A DNA stretch of 64,000 nt from Rebecca billardiae RCC1528 (Eukaryota > Haptophyta). Below the pieces are notes generated by a model that did no database searches, was not told where the DNA came from, and was given only the letters and a program-made list of their open reading frames with translations. Below, one piece after another: positions 48,593-60,701 of the stretch (its first letter is position 1; every line of letters starts with the position of its first letter). The position numbers were made by a program, and so were the translations under genes. The DNA lies in the NCBI GenBank assembly GCA_965240325.2, contig OZ251239.1, positions 620,001 to 684,000 on the forward strand. The letters are read 5' to 3'.

Positions 48593-50302
48593 ATGGGGAA
48601 GCAGGCAAAGGGCACGAGCTCGGCGCAGGCCGCTCCAACGAAAGCTACCAAGGCGGCAGCCGCCGCCACGACGTCCGCGCCGTCGAAGGTCGCGCTACGC
48701 GCCGCGTTTGTCGCGCTGCTCGCCGCCGGCGCTGCGCACTTCTTCTTTGGCGACTCGCGCGCAGCGGCGAACGTGGCGATGGACGCGCTGCGCGCGGTGT
48801 CCGGCTCGCGCGGCTCGCCGCCCATCTCGCCGCCGCGCAACCTCGCCGCCGTGAGCGACCAGCTCAACGTCAGCACCTCGCACGACGGCGCGCACAAGCC
48901 GTGCGTCGATCACTCGGAGCACTGCGCGCTGTGGGCCGAGTCGGGCGAGTGCGGCAAGAACCCGCGGTTCATGACGATCAGCTGCCCGCGCTCGTGCGAC
49001 ACGTGCGCCTCCACCGCGAGCGCGCCGCCGCTGCCGCCGCTCCCCGCGAAGAAGGTCTCGCCGTCCGCGAGCGCGTCCGAGCAGCAGCCGGAGCACCGCG
49101 TGACCGTCGACGAGCCGGACGACCTGGACTGCGTGGACGAGAGCCCGTCGTGCGCGCACTGGGCGGCGACGGGCGAGTGCAGCAAGAACAAGGTGTACAT
49201 GCACACCAGCTGCGCCAAGGCGTGCGGCACGTGCAAGGAGCTCAAGCGCGCGTGCGAGCGGATCGAGGGCTCTCAGGCGTTCGAGGATAAGGCGGGCTCG
49301 CTCAACGCGATGTTCGAGCGCGCGCTGGTAGAGTTCAAGCAGTACAACCCGACGGTGCTCTCGCGCGAGCCGTGGGTGATCAGCTTCGACGACTTCATCA
49401 CGGAGGCGGAGGGCGAGGCCTTCCTCGAGCACGCCAACGCCTCGTTCGCGCGCTCGCTCGCCGGCGACCAGGTGTCAGAGGTGCGCACGTCCACACAGTT
49501 CTGGTGCTCGACGGCCGAGTGCCTGGGCGACGCGCGGATCACGGGCGTGGTGGAGCGCGTGTCCGACATCACCACGATCCCGCCGAACAAGTGCGCGCGC
49601 GCGCCGCGCCGCGCCGCGCCGCGCCGCGCGCACCCGGACGCGCGCGCCGCCAGGGCGCGCAACCGGCGCTCGCCCCTGTGGTTGTGTTGGGCCGCGCGCG
49701 CCACGCGCCCACCGCGGCCTCGCGGCCTCGCCCCCTCCCCCGGCCCCGCCCGCAGCTTTGAGTACTTCCAGGTGCTCAAGTACGAGCCTGGCCAGTTCTG
49801 TACGTGCCCAGCGCGCGTCCCGCGCGCGCGCGGCGCGCACCCGACGACACACACAACTCCGCTGGCTCACGCGATCGCGCGCGCGCCCCCGCGCCACGCC
49901 TGGCACCACCGTCTGCTCCCGATCGCGCGCCCCCTCCCCGTATGGCCTCTGTCCCGCCCGCCCCCCGCAGACAAGTCGCACCACGACCAGAACTGCGCGC
50001 CGTGGACGCCGCAGGGCGTGCGCGTGCTCACCTTCTACATCTACCTCAACGACGTCGCCGAGGGTGGCGGCACCAAATTCACAGACATCGGCATCACCAT
50101 GCAGCCGAAGCGCGGGCGCGCGGTGATGTGGCCGAGTGTGCTCGACTCCGACCTGACGCAGATCGAGCCGATGACGCACCACGAGGCGATCGCGCCCGTG
50201 ACCGGCACCAAGTTCGGCGCCAACCTGTGGGGGCACCAGTTCGACTTCAAGACGCCCAGCTCGAAGGGGTGCAAGTGGACGGGGCGCAACACGTACCACT
50301 GA
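48593..50302 (+). CDS. ShKT-domain prolyl 4-hydroxylase, three exons (inferred)
   Basis: Exons 48593-49590, 49756-49799 and 49971-50302 give 457 residues. The introns are 165 and 171 bp (GTGCGC...GCAG; GTACGT...GCAG). Splicing rebuilds NNFEYFQVLKYEPGQFYKSHHDQN, the normal family text. Residues 33-53 form a signal anchor. Two ShKT modules follow (about 103-137 and 179-214, six Cys each). The catalytic 2-oxoglutarate/Fe(II) domain spans about 255-457, with HHD supplying two iron ligands, the distal His in MTHHEA and the 2-oxoglutarate Lys in TGTKF. It should hydroxylate peptidyl-proline in the ER or Golgi. Both introns are multiples of three without stops, so retention would also be translatable. 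A polyproline protein lies 2.3 kb downstream. Confidence 0.88.
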   Translation: MGKQAKGTSSAQAAPTKATKAAAAATTSAPSKVALRAAFVALLAAGAAHFFFGDSRAAANVAMDALRAVSGSRGSPPISPPRNLAAVSDQLNVSTSHDGAHKPCVDHSEHCALWAESGECGKNPRFMTISCPRSCDTCASTASAPPLPPLPAKKVSPSASASEQQPEHRVTVDEPDDLDCVDESPSCAHWAATGECSKNKVYMHTSCAKACGTCKELKRACERIEGSQAFEDKAGSLNAMFERALVEFKQYNPTVLSREPWVISFDDFITEAEGEAFLEHANASFARSLAGDQVSEVRTSTQFWCSTAECLGDARITGVVERVSDITTIPPNKCARAPRRAAPRRAHPDARAARARNRRSPLWLCWAARATRPPRPRGLAPSPGPARSFEYFQVLKYEPGQFCTCPARVPRARGAHPTTHTTPLAHAIARAPPRHAWHHRLLPIARPLPVWPLSRPPPADKSHHDQNCAPWTPQGVRVLTFYIYLNDVAEGGGTKFTDIGITMQPKRGRAVMWPSVLDSDLTQIEPMTHHEAIAPVTGTKFGANLWGHQFDFKTPSSKGCKWTGRNTYH

Positions 50303-50767
50303 GCCGCGCTGCGCAGCGCTGCGCTGCGCTACGGCGGCCGGCAATTGCGCACGGCCACGGGGAATGCGGCTGCCACCGCGTGGCGCGGCGGCGGGAATTG
50401 ACTCGCCGGCGGCCCGCGGCACTCTCCAGCTGGGCTGATCCGCATCTCACGCGTGCCGTGTCGCGGTGGCGAGGCTGCTCACCTCGGCCCATCAGTGCAC
50501 CCCCCGCTCTCTGACTCACGTGGTCCATGACCGCACGATCAGCGAGTCGCCGGCCGGCCGGGGCCAAGCCGGCTGACGCTGCGAGTTCCATCCGCGCGCA
50601 TGCCCATGGCCATCGGCGATTCTCAGGTTTTAGCAGCAGCAGTAGTATTTTGTCCGCGCCCATCGGATTATTATTGTTTTCGGCGTCAAGCGCGGTCTTT
50701 CGTATTCGCATTTCGGATATTCGACGAGCTGGATCGCGCGCGCCCGCGCTGATGCGACGGACGCCGC
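50303..50767. other. Intergenic, nothing recognised
   Basis: 465 bp between the prolyl hydroxylase and the glycosyltransferase-like gene, containing a short gcgctgcgc-type repeat just after the stop codon and a lower-GC patch near 50630-50720. No gene supported. Confidence 0.4.
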
Positions 50768-52372
50768 ATGCCAGCGCCGCGCTGGTCGGTGCCGCGGCTC
50801 GTGGCGCTGCTGTCGCTCGCGAGCGCGATGGCTGGCGGCGACGAGCGCGTCGCCATCTGCATCGTCGGCCAGATGCGCTCGACCCCGTTCGTGCTGTCCA
50901 ACTGGCGGCGCGGGCCGATCGGCGAGCTGCTCGTGCAAGACCGGCCTGTCGACTTCTTCGTCGTGACGTCGCTGTCCAACAGCTGGCACGCCTGGTCCGC
51001 GTGGACGGAGACGGTGCTCAGGCCCGTCGCGATGACGGTGGTGCGCTCGTACACGTTCAACAACTCGTCCGCCCCGACGCACGGCGTCAGTGGCCGCGCG
51101 GCCGCAGATAGCCGCGCGGCCGGGACTATAGCCGGCCACTTGCTCGTCAACGTGACCATCAGCCTCGCGCAGCTCAGGGCGGTGCCGCGGGAGAAAGCGG
51201 AGTCCACGCTGGTGCAGGCCTGGCAGAGCGCCGAGTGCCGCGCGCTCATCAGCCGGCACGAGGCCCGCCGCGCCGTGCGGTACGCAGCGGTCGGCCGGCT
51301 GCGCTCTGACCTCGTGCTCGGCACACACCTCTGGCCGACCAAATACAATGAGGCGGACCACATGGGCGGCTTCCGCCCCGTGGGGCGGAAGGTGCCGTGC
51401 TGCCTGCGCGCGGACGCCAGCTCGAGCCGCCGCTGCTGCGCGTCGAGGCTGTGCGTCGCGCCGGACAGTCCGGTCGATCCGTCGTGCGTGGAGCGCGTCG
51501 GCTTGGCGCACAGGCGGCGGTGCGCGCTCGAGCTCGCGAGCGGCCAGCCGTGGTTCGCGGGGGGCGAGAGCTTCGCGGTCGGCTCGAGGGAGCTGCTGAT
51601 GGGCTGGGCGCTCCCCGGCCCGCTCGCCGCGATGGGCTACGGCGAGCCCGCCAGCAACCCGCTCACGCACGCACTGAAGGTGTACGAGCATGTCATGTGC
51701 CGGGGCGAGGCGCCGTGCCTGCACGCGCGGCTCGGCCGCGCGGCGCAGCCGAGCGCGCCGTGCGGGGACGTGTGCCGCACGCCGCATCCGCCGTCGAACG
51801 GTAGCGCGGCGGCGGCGGAGCCGTTCCACCTCTGGGCGTGGGACGGCAGGTGCGACGTCCTGGCGAGCTCGCGCGCGCTGCGCACGTGCTTTGGCACGTA
51901 TGACTTCCTCCGCGCGCACGGCCCCCCGCTCTCCCTGTGGTACCTCGAGCAGGCGCCGAAGTCGTGCCGGTACAAAGTCCGGTTCGGCACGGCGTGCATG
52001 GCGCACGCGCACCGGCTCCTCTCCGTGGGGCAGCCGGGCGCGGCGCGGCGAGAGGGGTGCCCTGTGAATTTCACCGCCGTGCCGCACGCCGACTTTGTTC
52101 GGCAGGCGGGCGGCAGCCTCGTCGGAGACTTCCCGAGGAACAAGGGCGCCGGGTACGCGCAGCCGTCCTACAACGACGGGTTTGCGACGGCTGCGCCCAT
52201 CCCCGAGTGCGCGTACCCTTCACGGAATGCGTCGATGGCGGCGGGCGGGCCCGTACGCGTCTCGCAGCGCGAGGCGTTGAAGGGCACGCGCTACACTAGG
52301 CTACGGCGTGGACTGCGGGTCGCCCGCGGCGAGCCGATCCCTGGCTCTGGGGCGACAGGAAAAATGTTTTGA
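50768..52372 (+). CDS. Secreted glycosyltransferase-like protein
   Basis: 534 residues from the ATG at 50768. Residues about 5-22 are a signal peptide (VPRLVALLSLASAMA). Then VAICIVGQMRSTPFVLSNW and VDFFVVTSLSNSW resemble the opening of several Golgi glycosyltransferase-like families (IxGQxR followed by a Rossmann strand). VGRLRSDLVLG recalls the R-x-R-x-D-x step of the same group. About 20 Cys residues and several N-glycosylation sequons fit a lumenal protein. The C-terminal third has no known signature. The enzyme class is uncertain and no donor or acceptor can be named. It sits between a prolyl 4-hydroxylase and a proline-rich surface protein, which suggests a role in glycoprotein modification. 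Confidence 0.6.
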   Translation: MPAPRWSVPRLVALLSLASAMAGGDERVAICIVGQMRSTPFVLSNWRRGPIGELLVQDRPVDFFVVTSLSNSWHAWSAWTETVLRPVAMTVVRSYTFNNSSAPTHGVSGRAAADSRAAGTIAGHLLVNVTISLAQLRAVPREKAESTLVQAWQSAECRALISRHEARRAVRYAAVGRLRSDLVLGTHLWPTKYNEADHMGGFRPVGRKVPCCLRADASSSRRCCASRLCVAPDSPVDPSCVERVGLAHRRRCALELASGQPWFAGGESFAVGSRELLMGWALPGPLAAMGYGEPASNPLTHALKVYEHVMCRGEAPCLHARLGRAAQPSAPCGDVCRTPHPPSNGSAAAAEPFHLWAWDGRCDVLASSRALRTCFGTYDFLRAHGPPLSLWYLEQAPKSCRYKVRFGTACMAHAHRLLSVGQPGAARREGCPVNFTAVPHADFVRQAGGSLVGDFPRNKGAGYAQPSYNDGFATAAPIPECAYPSRNASMAAGGPVRVSQREALKGTRYTRLRRGLRVARGEPIPGSGATGKMF

Positions 52373-52584
52373 CGCGCGCTCGGCCGCTCGCGGGCGATTT
52401 TGATCGCGGGATATTTCCGCGGGCGGCGCGGAAATACAAAAGATGGCAGCGCGCGAAAAGACACGTCCCGCCGTTACGCTTCGGGGGACTGCGTGCGCCT
52501 ACTCGGCCGGTGCAGCGTTCCGGGTGCGCGGAGTGAAGCGGCGGGTGCGACCGGTTATTAGAAGAGCAGCGGCGCAGCACCACC

Positions 52585-55500
52585 ATGCCGCGCTGCAGCT
52601 GCGCGCAGTTTGCGCTGCGGGCAGCGGTGCTCGGCGCGCTGCTGGCGTGCGCGTCGGCGACAGAGCCGCCGCCCTTCCCGCCCCCGCCGCCGGCGCCGCC
52701 GCCGCCGCCCTCGCCCTCGCCACCCCCGAGTCCGCCGCCGCCGCCGCCATCGCCCCACCCGCCGCCACCACCGCCGTCGCCGCCGCCGTCGCCGCCCTCC
52801 CCACCATCTCCTCCTCCGATCCCGCCGGCGCCACCGAGCCCGCCGCCATCGCCGCCTTACCCGCCATCGCCGCCCAAGCCGCCGCCCACGCCGCCGCCCA
52901 CGCCGCCGCCCACGCCGCCGCCGTCGCCGCCGCCACCTCCGACGCCGCCGCCGCCGCCAAGCTCGCCACCGCCGCCCTCGCCCTCGCCGCCGCCGAGCCC
53001 GCCGCCGCCGCCAACGCCGCCCCCGCCACCCACGCCGCCATCGCCGCCGCCCTCCCCCTCTCCGCCACCCGCGCCCCCGTCGGCCCCACCCGCGCCGCCC
53101 AGCCCGCCATCGCCGCCATCGCCGCCGTCGCCGCCGCCGTCGCCGCCGCCGCCGCTTCCATTCGCACCGCCGCCGCCGTCGCCGCCCTTCTCGCCGCCGC
53201 CGCCGTCGCCGTCGCCGCCGCCGCCGTTCCCGCCGCCGCCTTCGTCGCCGCCCTCGCCGCCCTCGCCGCCCTCCCCGCCGCCCGCGCCGCCCTCGCCCGA
53301 GCCGCCCACGCCGCCATCGCCGCCGCCCTCGCCGCCCTCGCCGCCCAGCCCGCCCAGCCCGCCTGCGCCGCCGCCCGTGCCGCCCAACCCGCCGCCGTTC
53401 CCGCCGTTCCCGCCGCGACCGCCGCCGCCGTCGCCCTCGCCGCCGCCGCCCGCGCCGCCGCCCTCGCCGCCGCCGCCGCCGAGCCCGCCGCCGCCACCGC
53501 CGAGCCCTCCGTCGCCGCCACCCTCGCCGCCCAAGCCGCCGCCGATGCCACCCCGCCCGCCGCCGCCCTCGCCGCCGCCGCCCTCGCCCTCGCCGCCGCC
53601 AAACCCGCCGCCGCCGAGCCCGCCGCCGCCCTCGCCCTCGCCGCCGCCGCCGAGCCCGCCGCCACCGCGCCCACCGCCCTCGCCCGAGCCGCCGCCGCCG
53701 CCCTCGCCGCCGCCGCCATCGGAGCCGCCGCTGCCGCCGCCGAGCCCGCCTCCAGGCCCGCCGCCCTCGCCGCCGCCGAGCCCGCCGCCGAGCCCGCCGC
53801 CGCCGCCGCTGCCGCCACCCTCGCCGCCACCCGCACCACCGCCGCGCCCGCCGCCGAGCCCGCCGCCGAGCCCGCCGCCGGGTCCGCCGCCGAGCCCGCC
53901 GCCGAGCCCGCCGCCGAGCCCGCCGCCGGCCCCCCCGCCGAGCCCGCCGCCGAGCCCGCCGCCCGGCCCGCCGCCCGCGCCGCCGCCGAGCCCGCCGCCG
54001 AGCCCGCCGCCCGGCCCGCCGCCCGCGCCGCCGCCGAGCCCGCCGCCGAGCCCGCCGCCCGGCCCGCCGCCCGCGCCGCCGCCGAGCCCGCCGCCGCCCA
54101 CCTTCGACCCGAAGCCGCCACCCACGCCGCCCAGCCCGCCGCCGAGCCCGCCGCCGAGCCCGCCGCCCGTCTCGCCGCCGAGCCCGCCGCCGAGCCCGCC
54201 GCCCGGCCCGCCGCCCGCGCCGCCGCCCGGGCCCACGCCTCCGCCGCCCGCGCCGCCGCCGTCGCCGCCGCCATCGCCGCCGCCGCCGCTCTCGCCGCCC
54301 AGCCCGCCGCCGTCGCCGCCCGCGCCCGACCTCACCTCCCTCGTCGAGGACGCGCGCGCCCACCTGTACCTCACCTCGACCTCGCCCGGCCGCCCGGTGC
54401 CCGACTCGGCGACGGCGACGGGAGTGGAGCGCGGGGAGAGCTTTGGCTTCTTCCACGGCGGCACGCCCGGCTCAGGCGGCACGGTGGGCGGCGTTCTCGA
54501 GGGGTTCAGCGGCGCGGACGCGCGGCTCGCGCCGTCGGGCGGGGGCTCCACGTTCGCCCTCGGCCGCGAGCGCGCGGCGAGCGTGCGCGCGTGGGTGCGC
54601 ACCGCCACGCTCTACGCCGACCGCAGCGCCGCGCGCGTCGTGTACCAGCTTCGTGACGCGCAAGGCCGAACTAACTTGGACCGCAGCTCGCTGAGCGTGA
54701 GCCTCACGCTCGAGTCGTCCGCCGGCGACTCGAGCACGCTGAGCTGCGGCACGCCGGACCAGACGAGCGGCATCGGCGAGTGCTCGACCGCCGTCGCGTC
54801 CGACTGGTTCTCAGAGTCCGGGAGTCCGGTGCTGGACGTGACGGTGGACGCGCGATATGGCTCGGTGGCCGTGGCGAGCGCGGCGCTGCCGGCGGGCATC
54901 GCGCTCGCGCAGAGTCCGGCGCATTCCGCGCTCGCGCAGGCGGGCGTGCGCGTGGACTTCGCGCACTCGCCGCGCTTCCCGACGGACACGATCGTCGCGA
55001 GCGTCTCCGCGCACACCGGCGGCTTCGCTCTCAAGTCCTTCTCACTCAGCTTCGCCTACGACAGTGCCGTGCTGAGCCTGGCGGACGTCTCCGAGTCCTC
55101 GCTCTATCAGACGCCTGTCACGAGCTCGGACGCGGGCGCGGGCACGCTGGGCGTGCTGGTGTCCGCGGTCTCGGGCGGGACGAGCGACGGCGCGGTGACC
55201 GGTACCGACGTGCCGCTGCTCAGCATCACATTCACCGTCGACGGCTCGGCGGCGCCGGGCACGTACGACGCAGCGCTCAGCGCCGTTGCGAACCAGCTCG
55301 CCAACTCCGTCGGTTTTGAGTTTATCGTCGATCGACCGGCGCAGCTCGACGACGACCGCGGCGGCGCGCAGCCGAGCGCGCGGCTGGTCGTGGAGGCGAG
55401 CGCGCCCGTCGGGCTGATCGGGTACATCGGCGGCACGGGCGACGCCGTCCGCGTCAACCTCGCGCCGCTCTCCGGCGTCGACGACGAGGCGAGCGTCGGC

Positions 55501-58500
55501 GCGACGGTGCTCTACTCTCGCGCGGCCGACGCCCTGGCCGCCGCCTCGGCCGGGTCGGCATACAGCTGCGCGCTCGCGGACGGCGGCGCGGACGGCGGCG
55601 TGCTCAGCGTGAGCGCGGCGTGCGCGCTCACGGTCGGCGCGGCGCACACGCAGGGCGCGGCGGAGGCCCGCGTCGCGCTCACGCTCGCGGCCGACTCGGC
55701 CGTCACCGACACCGTGCCCGTGCGCGTGTGGTACCCGAGATCGGCGCGCGTCGACCTCGGCGCGTCGACGCTGCCGCCGATCGCCGGCGTCCGCCGCTCG
55801 GGCGCGTCCGAGTGCGCCGGCAGCGCCGCGGACGAGGCGATCGGGGACCTGGGCGCCGCGCACCGCCGCGCGCGCGCGCGCGTGCTCGCGGCCTTCAGCT
55901 ACGACAACACCGACGACGGCGCGGGCTCGAGCGCGGCGCTCGGGTTTGCTGACGGCCTGGTGGACGTGACGCGGCGCGTGAGCCTCGGCGTGGCCGACGG
56001 CGCCGTCGCCACGGTGAGCCAGGACGGCACGACCGGCGTGGCGTACGTGGCGGGCGCGATCGGCGCGGCGCCGGGCGCCGAGACGACCGTGCTCGTGAGC
56101 TCCGCGCCACAGCCGTCCTTCGCCACGCCCGCCACCGTCTCGGTGGGCGACGGCACCGCGCTGGCGGTCGTCTCGCTCGTCGGCGTCGCGCTCACCGGCG
56201 CTTCGTGGGTGACGGCGCCGCCCTCGAGCGTCGCGTACGCGGACACGGTGCAGAGCACGCTCGCGCTCGCGCAGCTGCTCGACGCGGAGGGCGACGCCGC
56301 CGCCGTCTTCGTCTGGGCGCGGCTCTCCGACGGCTCCTTCGAGCCCGTGCCGCATGCGGAGCTCGAGCTCGCGTCGACGACGACGTCTCTCGACGTGTCG
56401 CGCGGTGCGGGCGCGGACGACGCGTGGCACGCCACCGTCGCGATCAACGCCGTGGCGCAGTCGGGCGACGTGCTCACGACGGCGTGGCGCGCGTGCGGCG
56501 CGGGCGTCGCGGCGAACGGCACCGTGCCCATCGTGATCGACGTGCCCTCGCCCTCCGCCATCTCGCTCAGCTCGTCGCGCACGCGGCTCGCCGACCCGGC
56601 CGACGGTGCGTCGCAGCCGCCCGTCTCGATCGGCACGAGCGCGACGCTGAGCGTCTCGGTCGACTTCGACGACGGCACCAGCGTCGACTTCTCGGCGGAC
56701 GCGCGCGTGAACTACACGCTCGCGAGCGCCGACGGCTCGGCGGCGTGCGCGCAGATCTCCGGCCGCACGCTCTCGGTGCGCTCGGGCGCGGCGGCGGACG
56801 CCGGGTGCCCCGCCGAGCTGAGCGTGACGGCGAGCATTGCGGTCTACGGTATCTCGGACACGATCTCGATCCCGCTCGTCTCGGTGTCGGGCGTGGAGAT
56901 CGCGATCTCGCCGTACCCGGCGTACGCGGGCTCGGACGCGGTGGCCGTCACCGAGCTCAACCTCGTCGGCTGCACGTCCCACTACCAGCGCGCGGCGCTC
57001 AAGGCGACCGCGACGCTGAGCGATGCGAGCGTGGCCGTCGTGACCGCGCAGGCCTCGTTCGGCTCCTCGCTCACGGCGGTGGCGGCCACGTCGGGCGCGC
57101 AGCTGCGCCCGGCGTCCGCCGGCACGACCGACGTGAGCGCGACGTGGGAGGGCGTCAGCTCCGCGTCCGTCTCGGTGAGCGTCTCCGACGCGCCCGTGCA
57201 GCCGACCTCCCTCCAGCTTGAGCGCGCATCGGATGGCGCGACCGATTTTGGCCTGCTGGGCCTCGCCGGCTCCAGCGCGCAGCTCGGCGTGGACGTGAGC
57301 TTCGACGACGGCACGCGCTGGGCGGACGGCGCGGCGCTCGACTGGATCGGCGCCTCCGAGCTCTTCACCTTCGCCTCGGACGACCCGGCCGCGGTCGGCG
57401 TCGACGCATCCGGCTTGCTCACACTCGCCGACAACGCGCCCGAGGCTGCGAGCGTGAGCGCGTCTTGGCAGTGCGACCCAGGGCTGGTGCCCGTCTCCAC
57501 GGTGGCGGTCTCGCCGAACTTGCTGCCCGCGTTCCACGACGTCGACCTCGGCCGCACCTCCGGCCTGCAGTTCGTGCAGTCCGGCACAGAGCTCTCGATG
57601 GGCGTGCGCGTGAACGTTGGCTCCGAGCGTCTTGTCAACTTTCAGATTGAGATCTCGCTCGACGCCAGCCTGCTGCAGGCGAGCGCGTGCGCGCTGGCCG
57701 TGGACTGGGCGACGTGCACGATCAACGACCCGGTCACGCGCGTGCTGCTCGTCGGCGACAACACGGAGGCCACCGACTCCGGCTCGCAGCTCGCCATCGC
57801 CACCGTCACCTTCACCGTGCTCGGCGCCGGCGACGCTGGGTTTGCCGGCACCATCGTCGAGCTGCTGACTGTTGACGGCTCGGACGAGACGCGCACGCAG
57901 TCGGCCCCGATCGCGGCGGGCGCGGGCGTGGCGCGCGTGAGCGTCGCGCGCCGCGGCCTCGCCGCCGCCGCCGAGGGCGCCGCCGAGGGCGCGGCCTCGG
58001 CGGCGTGGCTGCGCGCGCGCGCGCGGCACGCGCTCGCCGCCGCGGAGGCGCGCGCGCGCGCGGCGCGCGACGCGCTGGCCGCGCGGCGGCGCGGCGCGCA
58101 CGCCGCGGCAGGCCGCGCGCTCCTCACAGGGCGCGCGCTCGCCGAGTGCGAGTGCCCCGAGGGCGTGTACGGTGACCTGAACGGCGACTGCGCCCTCACC
58201 TCCTTCGACATCCGCATCCTCTCCCTCGTCATCCTCGGCTCGGCCGCCGCGGACGCGGACACGAGCGGCTGGTGTGCGTGGCGGCTCGCTCAGCTCAACC
58301 CGACACTCGACGGCTCAGTGTCGGTGAACGACGCGGCGTATCTGCAGCTGGCGGTGGCGGGCAAGCGGCGCTTCGTCGGCAACTACTCGCTCGCGCCGGA
58401 GCCGCTCGACGGCGCGGTGGCGGGCGCGGAGCTCACGCTGCGCGTGGCCGTGTTCGACGAGGCCTCCGAGCCGGTCGACGGCGCCAAGACGGCCGTGCGC

Positions 58501-59862
58501 GCGGAGGTGGAGTATGTCGCGGCGGCGGGCTCGGGTCTCGAGCCCCTCGTCTCGCGCGGCGGGGTCGCGGCGGGCTCGCCCACGTCGGAGGGCAACTGGC
58601 TGCTCGCGGCGAGCGCGGAGAACGCGAGCAGCGCGGGCGAGTTCGGCGTGGCCTTCCGACCGGACACGCCCGACCGCCGCTGGCCCAACGCCTCCGCGGT
58701 GCGCGCCGCATTCATGATCGAGACGACAGACGCGCTGGGCGCGTCGGATACGGACCGGCAGTTCCCGTTCAAGGGCTCGACCGCGTCGCCGTACGGCGAG
58801 GGCGGCTTCAGCTTCGACGCGATCGTGCAGGCGGTCGTCACGCTGGGCGGCGAGGGGCTCAGCCCGCCGCGCCCGCCGCCGCCCGCGCCGCCGCCGCCGC
58901 CCACGCCGCCGCCGCCGCCGCCGCCCTTTGCCGGCACCCGCGTGCGCGCGGAGATCACGCTGCCTGCGAGCGCGCGCGGGCTGGCAGCCGAGGACGCCAA
59001 CGCGGACGCGATGCGCGCCACGTTCAGCGAGACCGTCGCGGGCGAGATCGGGATCGAGAGCCGGCTGGTCGGCGTCGACGAGGTGTGGCAGCGCGGCCGC
59101 GACGGCGACGTGGTCGCGAGCTGGGCGCCTACCGACGGGCGGCGCGCACTCGCCGAGGAGCGCCTCGTCCTCGGCTCCGTGGCTGTGGTGTTCACGGTCA
59201 CGCAGGAGCCCGCGTACAGCGGCACGGACATCGCGGTGCTGCTGAGCGACCCGGAGTTCCTCGAGCGGCTGATCGCCGCGCTGCAGGCGGCGCTCGGCCT
59301 CGACCTGTCCATCCCGGTCGCCATCGAGGAGCTGGTGGACGGTGTGCTCACCAACGTGACGGCCAACATCACCATCAACGTGACAGGCGTGAACACAGCG
59401 TCGGTTGCTGTTGGGGACGACGACGACGACAGCGGCGGCGGGGGCGGGGGCGGCGGCGGGGGCGGCGGCGGCGGTGGGAGCAGCGGCGGCGGGGGCGGCG
59501 GCGCCACGGACCCGCCCGCAGACGAGGGGCCGGTGATCCCGCTCCTGCTCATCATCATCATCATCGCCGTTGTCGGTGGTCTCTGCCTGCTGATTGCTCT
59601 CGTGTGCGTCGTGATGCGCTTCGTGGGGCGCAAGGGGCGGGCACAGGTGGGCGTGGAGGGCGGCGGCGCGGCGGGCGGCGAGGGCGGGGGCGGCGCCGAG
59701 CCGCCGCCCGTGCCGCCCGCCGGATCGCAGGGAGACGGAGGCGGCGCCGCTGCCGATGCGCAAGGGGGCGGCGACCCGACCGGCGCCGTCCAGGCGGGCG
59801 CCGGCGGCGTGTATGGCGGCGCGCCGCCGCCGCCGCCGCCGAGGCCGGAAGGCGGCGGCCCG

Positions 59863-59894
<32 letters not shown>

Positions 59895-60126
59895 GCAGGA
59901 GCCGGTGGCGGGCGAGCCCATCGCGCCGCGGCAGGATTTCCCACCCGGCCGGCAGCCGCGCACGCTCGCACCGCTCGCGCCGCTTGGTGCCTCGCCGTCG
60001 GCGCCGCCGCCGCCTCCCGGCGGTCCAGGCAGCCCGCCGCCGCCGGGCAGCCAGTCGCCGCTGCGGCCGATCGGCGCGGGCGTCGGCGGGACGGCGGCGC
60101 CACTGCCGCCGATCAATCACCCATAG
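52585..60126 (+). CDS. Giant polyproline membrane protein with cohesin-, TMEM132- and dockerin-like domains
   Basis: 2,513 residues. A signal peptide (about 1-25) is followed by about 550 residues of almost pure SPPP/PPSPPP/PPAPPP sequence, the pherophorin/extensin type expected to be hydroxylated and glycosylated. Ectodomain: cohesin-like fold at about 789-905 (FSLSFAYDSAVLSL); a block with VPVRVWYPRSARVDLG near 1046 that resembles TMEM132 Ig-like repeats; Ig-like group 2 segments to about 1640; a second cohesin-like part at about 1657-1770. A dockerin-like pair of Ca-binding motifs lies at about 1853-1932 (GDLNGDCALTSFDI and LDGSVSVNDAAYL), then a second polyproline hinge near 2090. The single transmembrane helix is at 2315-2342, followed by a Pro/Gly-rich cytoplasmic tail. 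Cell-surface adhesion or wall attachment is inferred. Confidence 0.82.
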
Positions 60127-60701
60127 CCCGGGGACGCCATGGGCAGCGCCCGTGCTCTGTCAGCCAACCAGGCGGCTGCCCACAGCCGAGCCGGCCCGTT
60201 GGCAGCGCCGTCGGAGTGAGTCGGACTCGGGACTGTCATGCATGCGCGCGCAGGGCGCACACCCGAGGACACGGGCCCCAGTGGCAGTGCCCAACCAGTG
60301 CGGCAGTAGTGAGTGCGCACAGTCGGCTCAGCTGCTCGTCAGCACTTCATATCAGCAGCATCAGTCGTCGGTATTGTCCGCGGTCAGGATGGCGGCACAG
60401 GATGCGGAAGTGAGTGGCCCATATAACTCCGCGCCCGACCCGCCGCCGAGCCTCAGCCGCAGGCGCAGTGGCCCGGCGGGCCCGCCGGCCCGGGCACCGG
60501 CCACCGGGCAATAAGCCGCCCGGCAACATGCGCGCGCGCGGTCATATCTGATGACTGACGTACGGCCACGGTCCGCACGAGCCGACGGTCGGGAGTCCGA
60601 GCCGACAGTCCGTCCGCCAAAGTTACTGTCGCTACTGCATATCCATATCCACGATGGCGGACGACGCGACGAGCGATCGTGGGCAGCTGTAGAGTCGGCT
60701 C
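60127..60701. other. Intergenic, nothing recognised
   Basis: 575 bp between the polyproline protein and the exostosin-family gene, of mixed composition. No gene, repeat or RNA could be supported. Confidence 0.4.

Noticed and set aside
52499-54608. Gly-rich, Ala-rich or Arg-rich frames in all other frames of the polyproline tract
   Set aside because: Any frame of a CCG/GCC-type repeat is open. Only the Pro frame has a signal peptide before it and a domain-bearing continuation after it.
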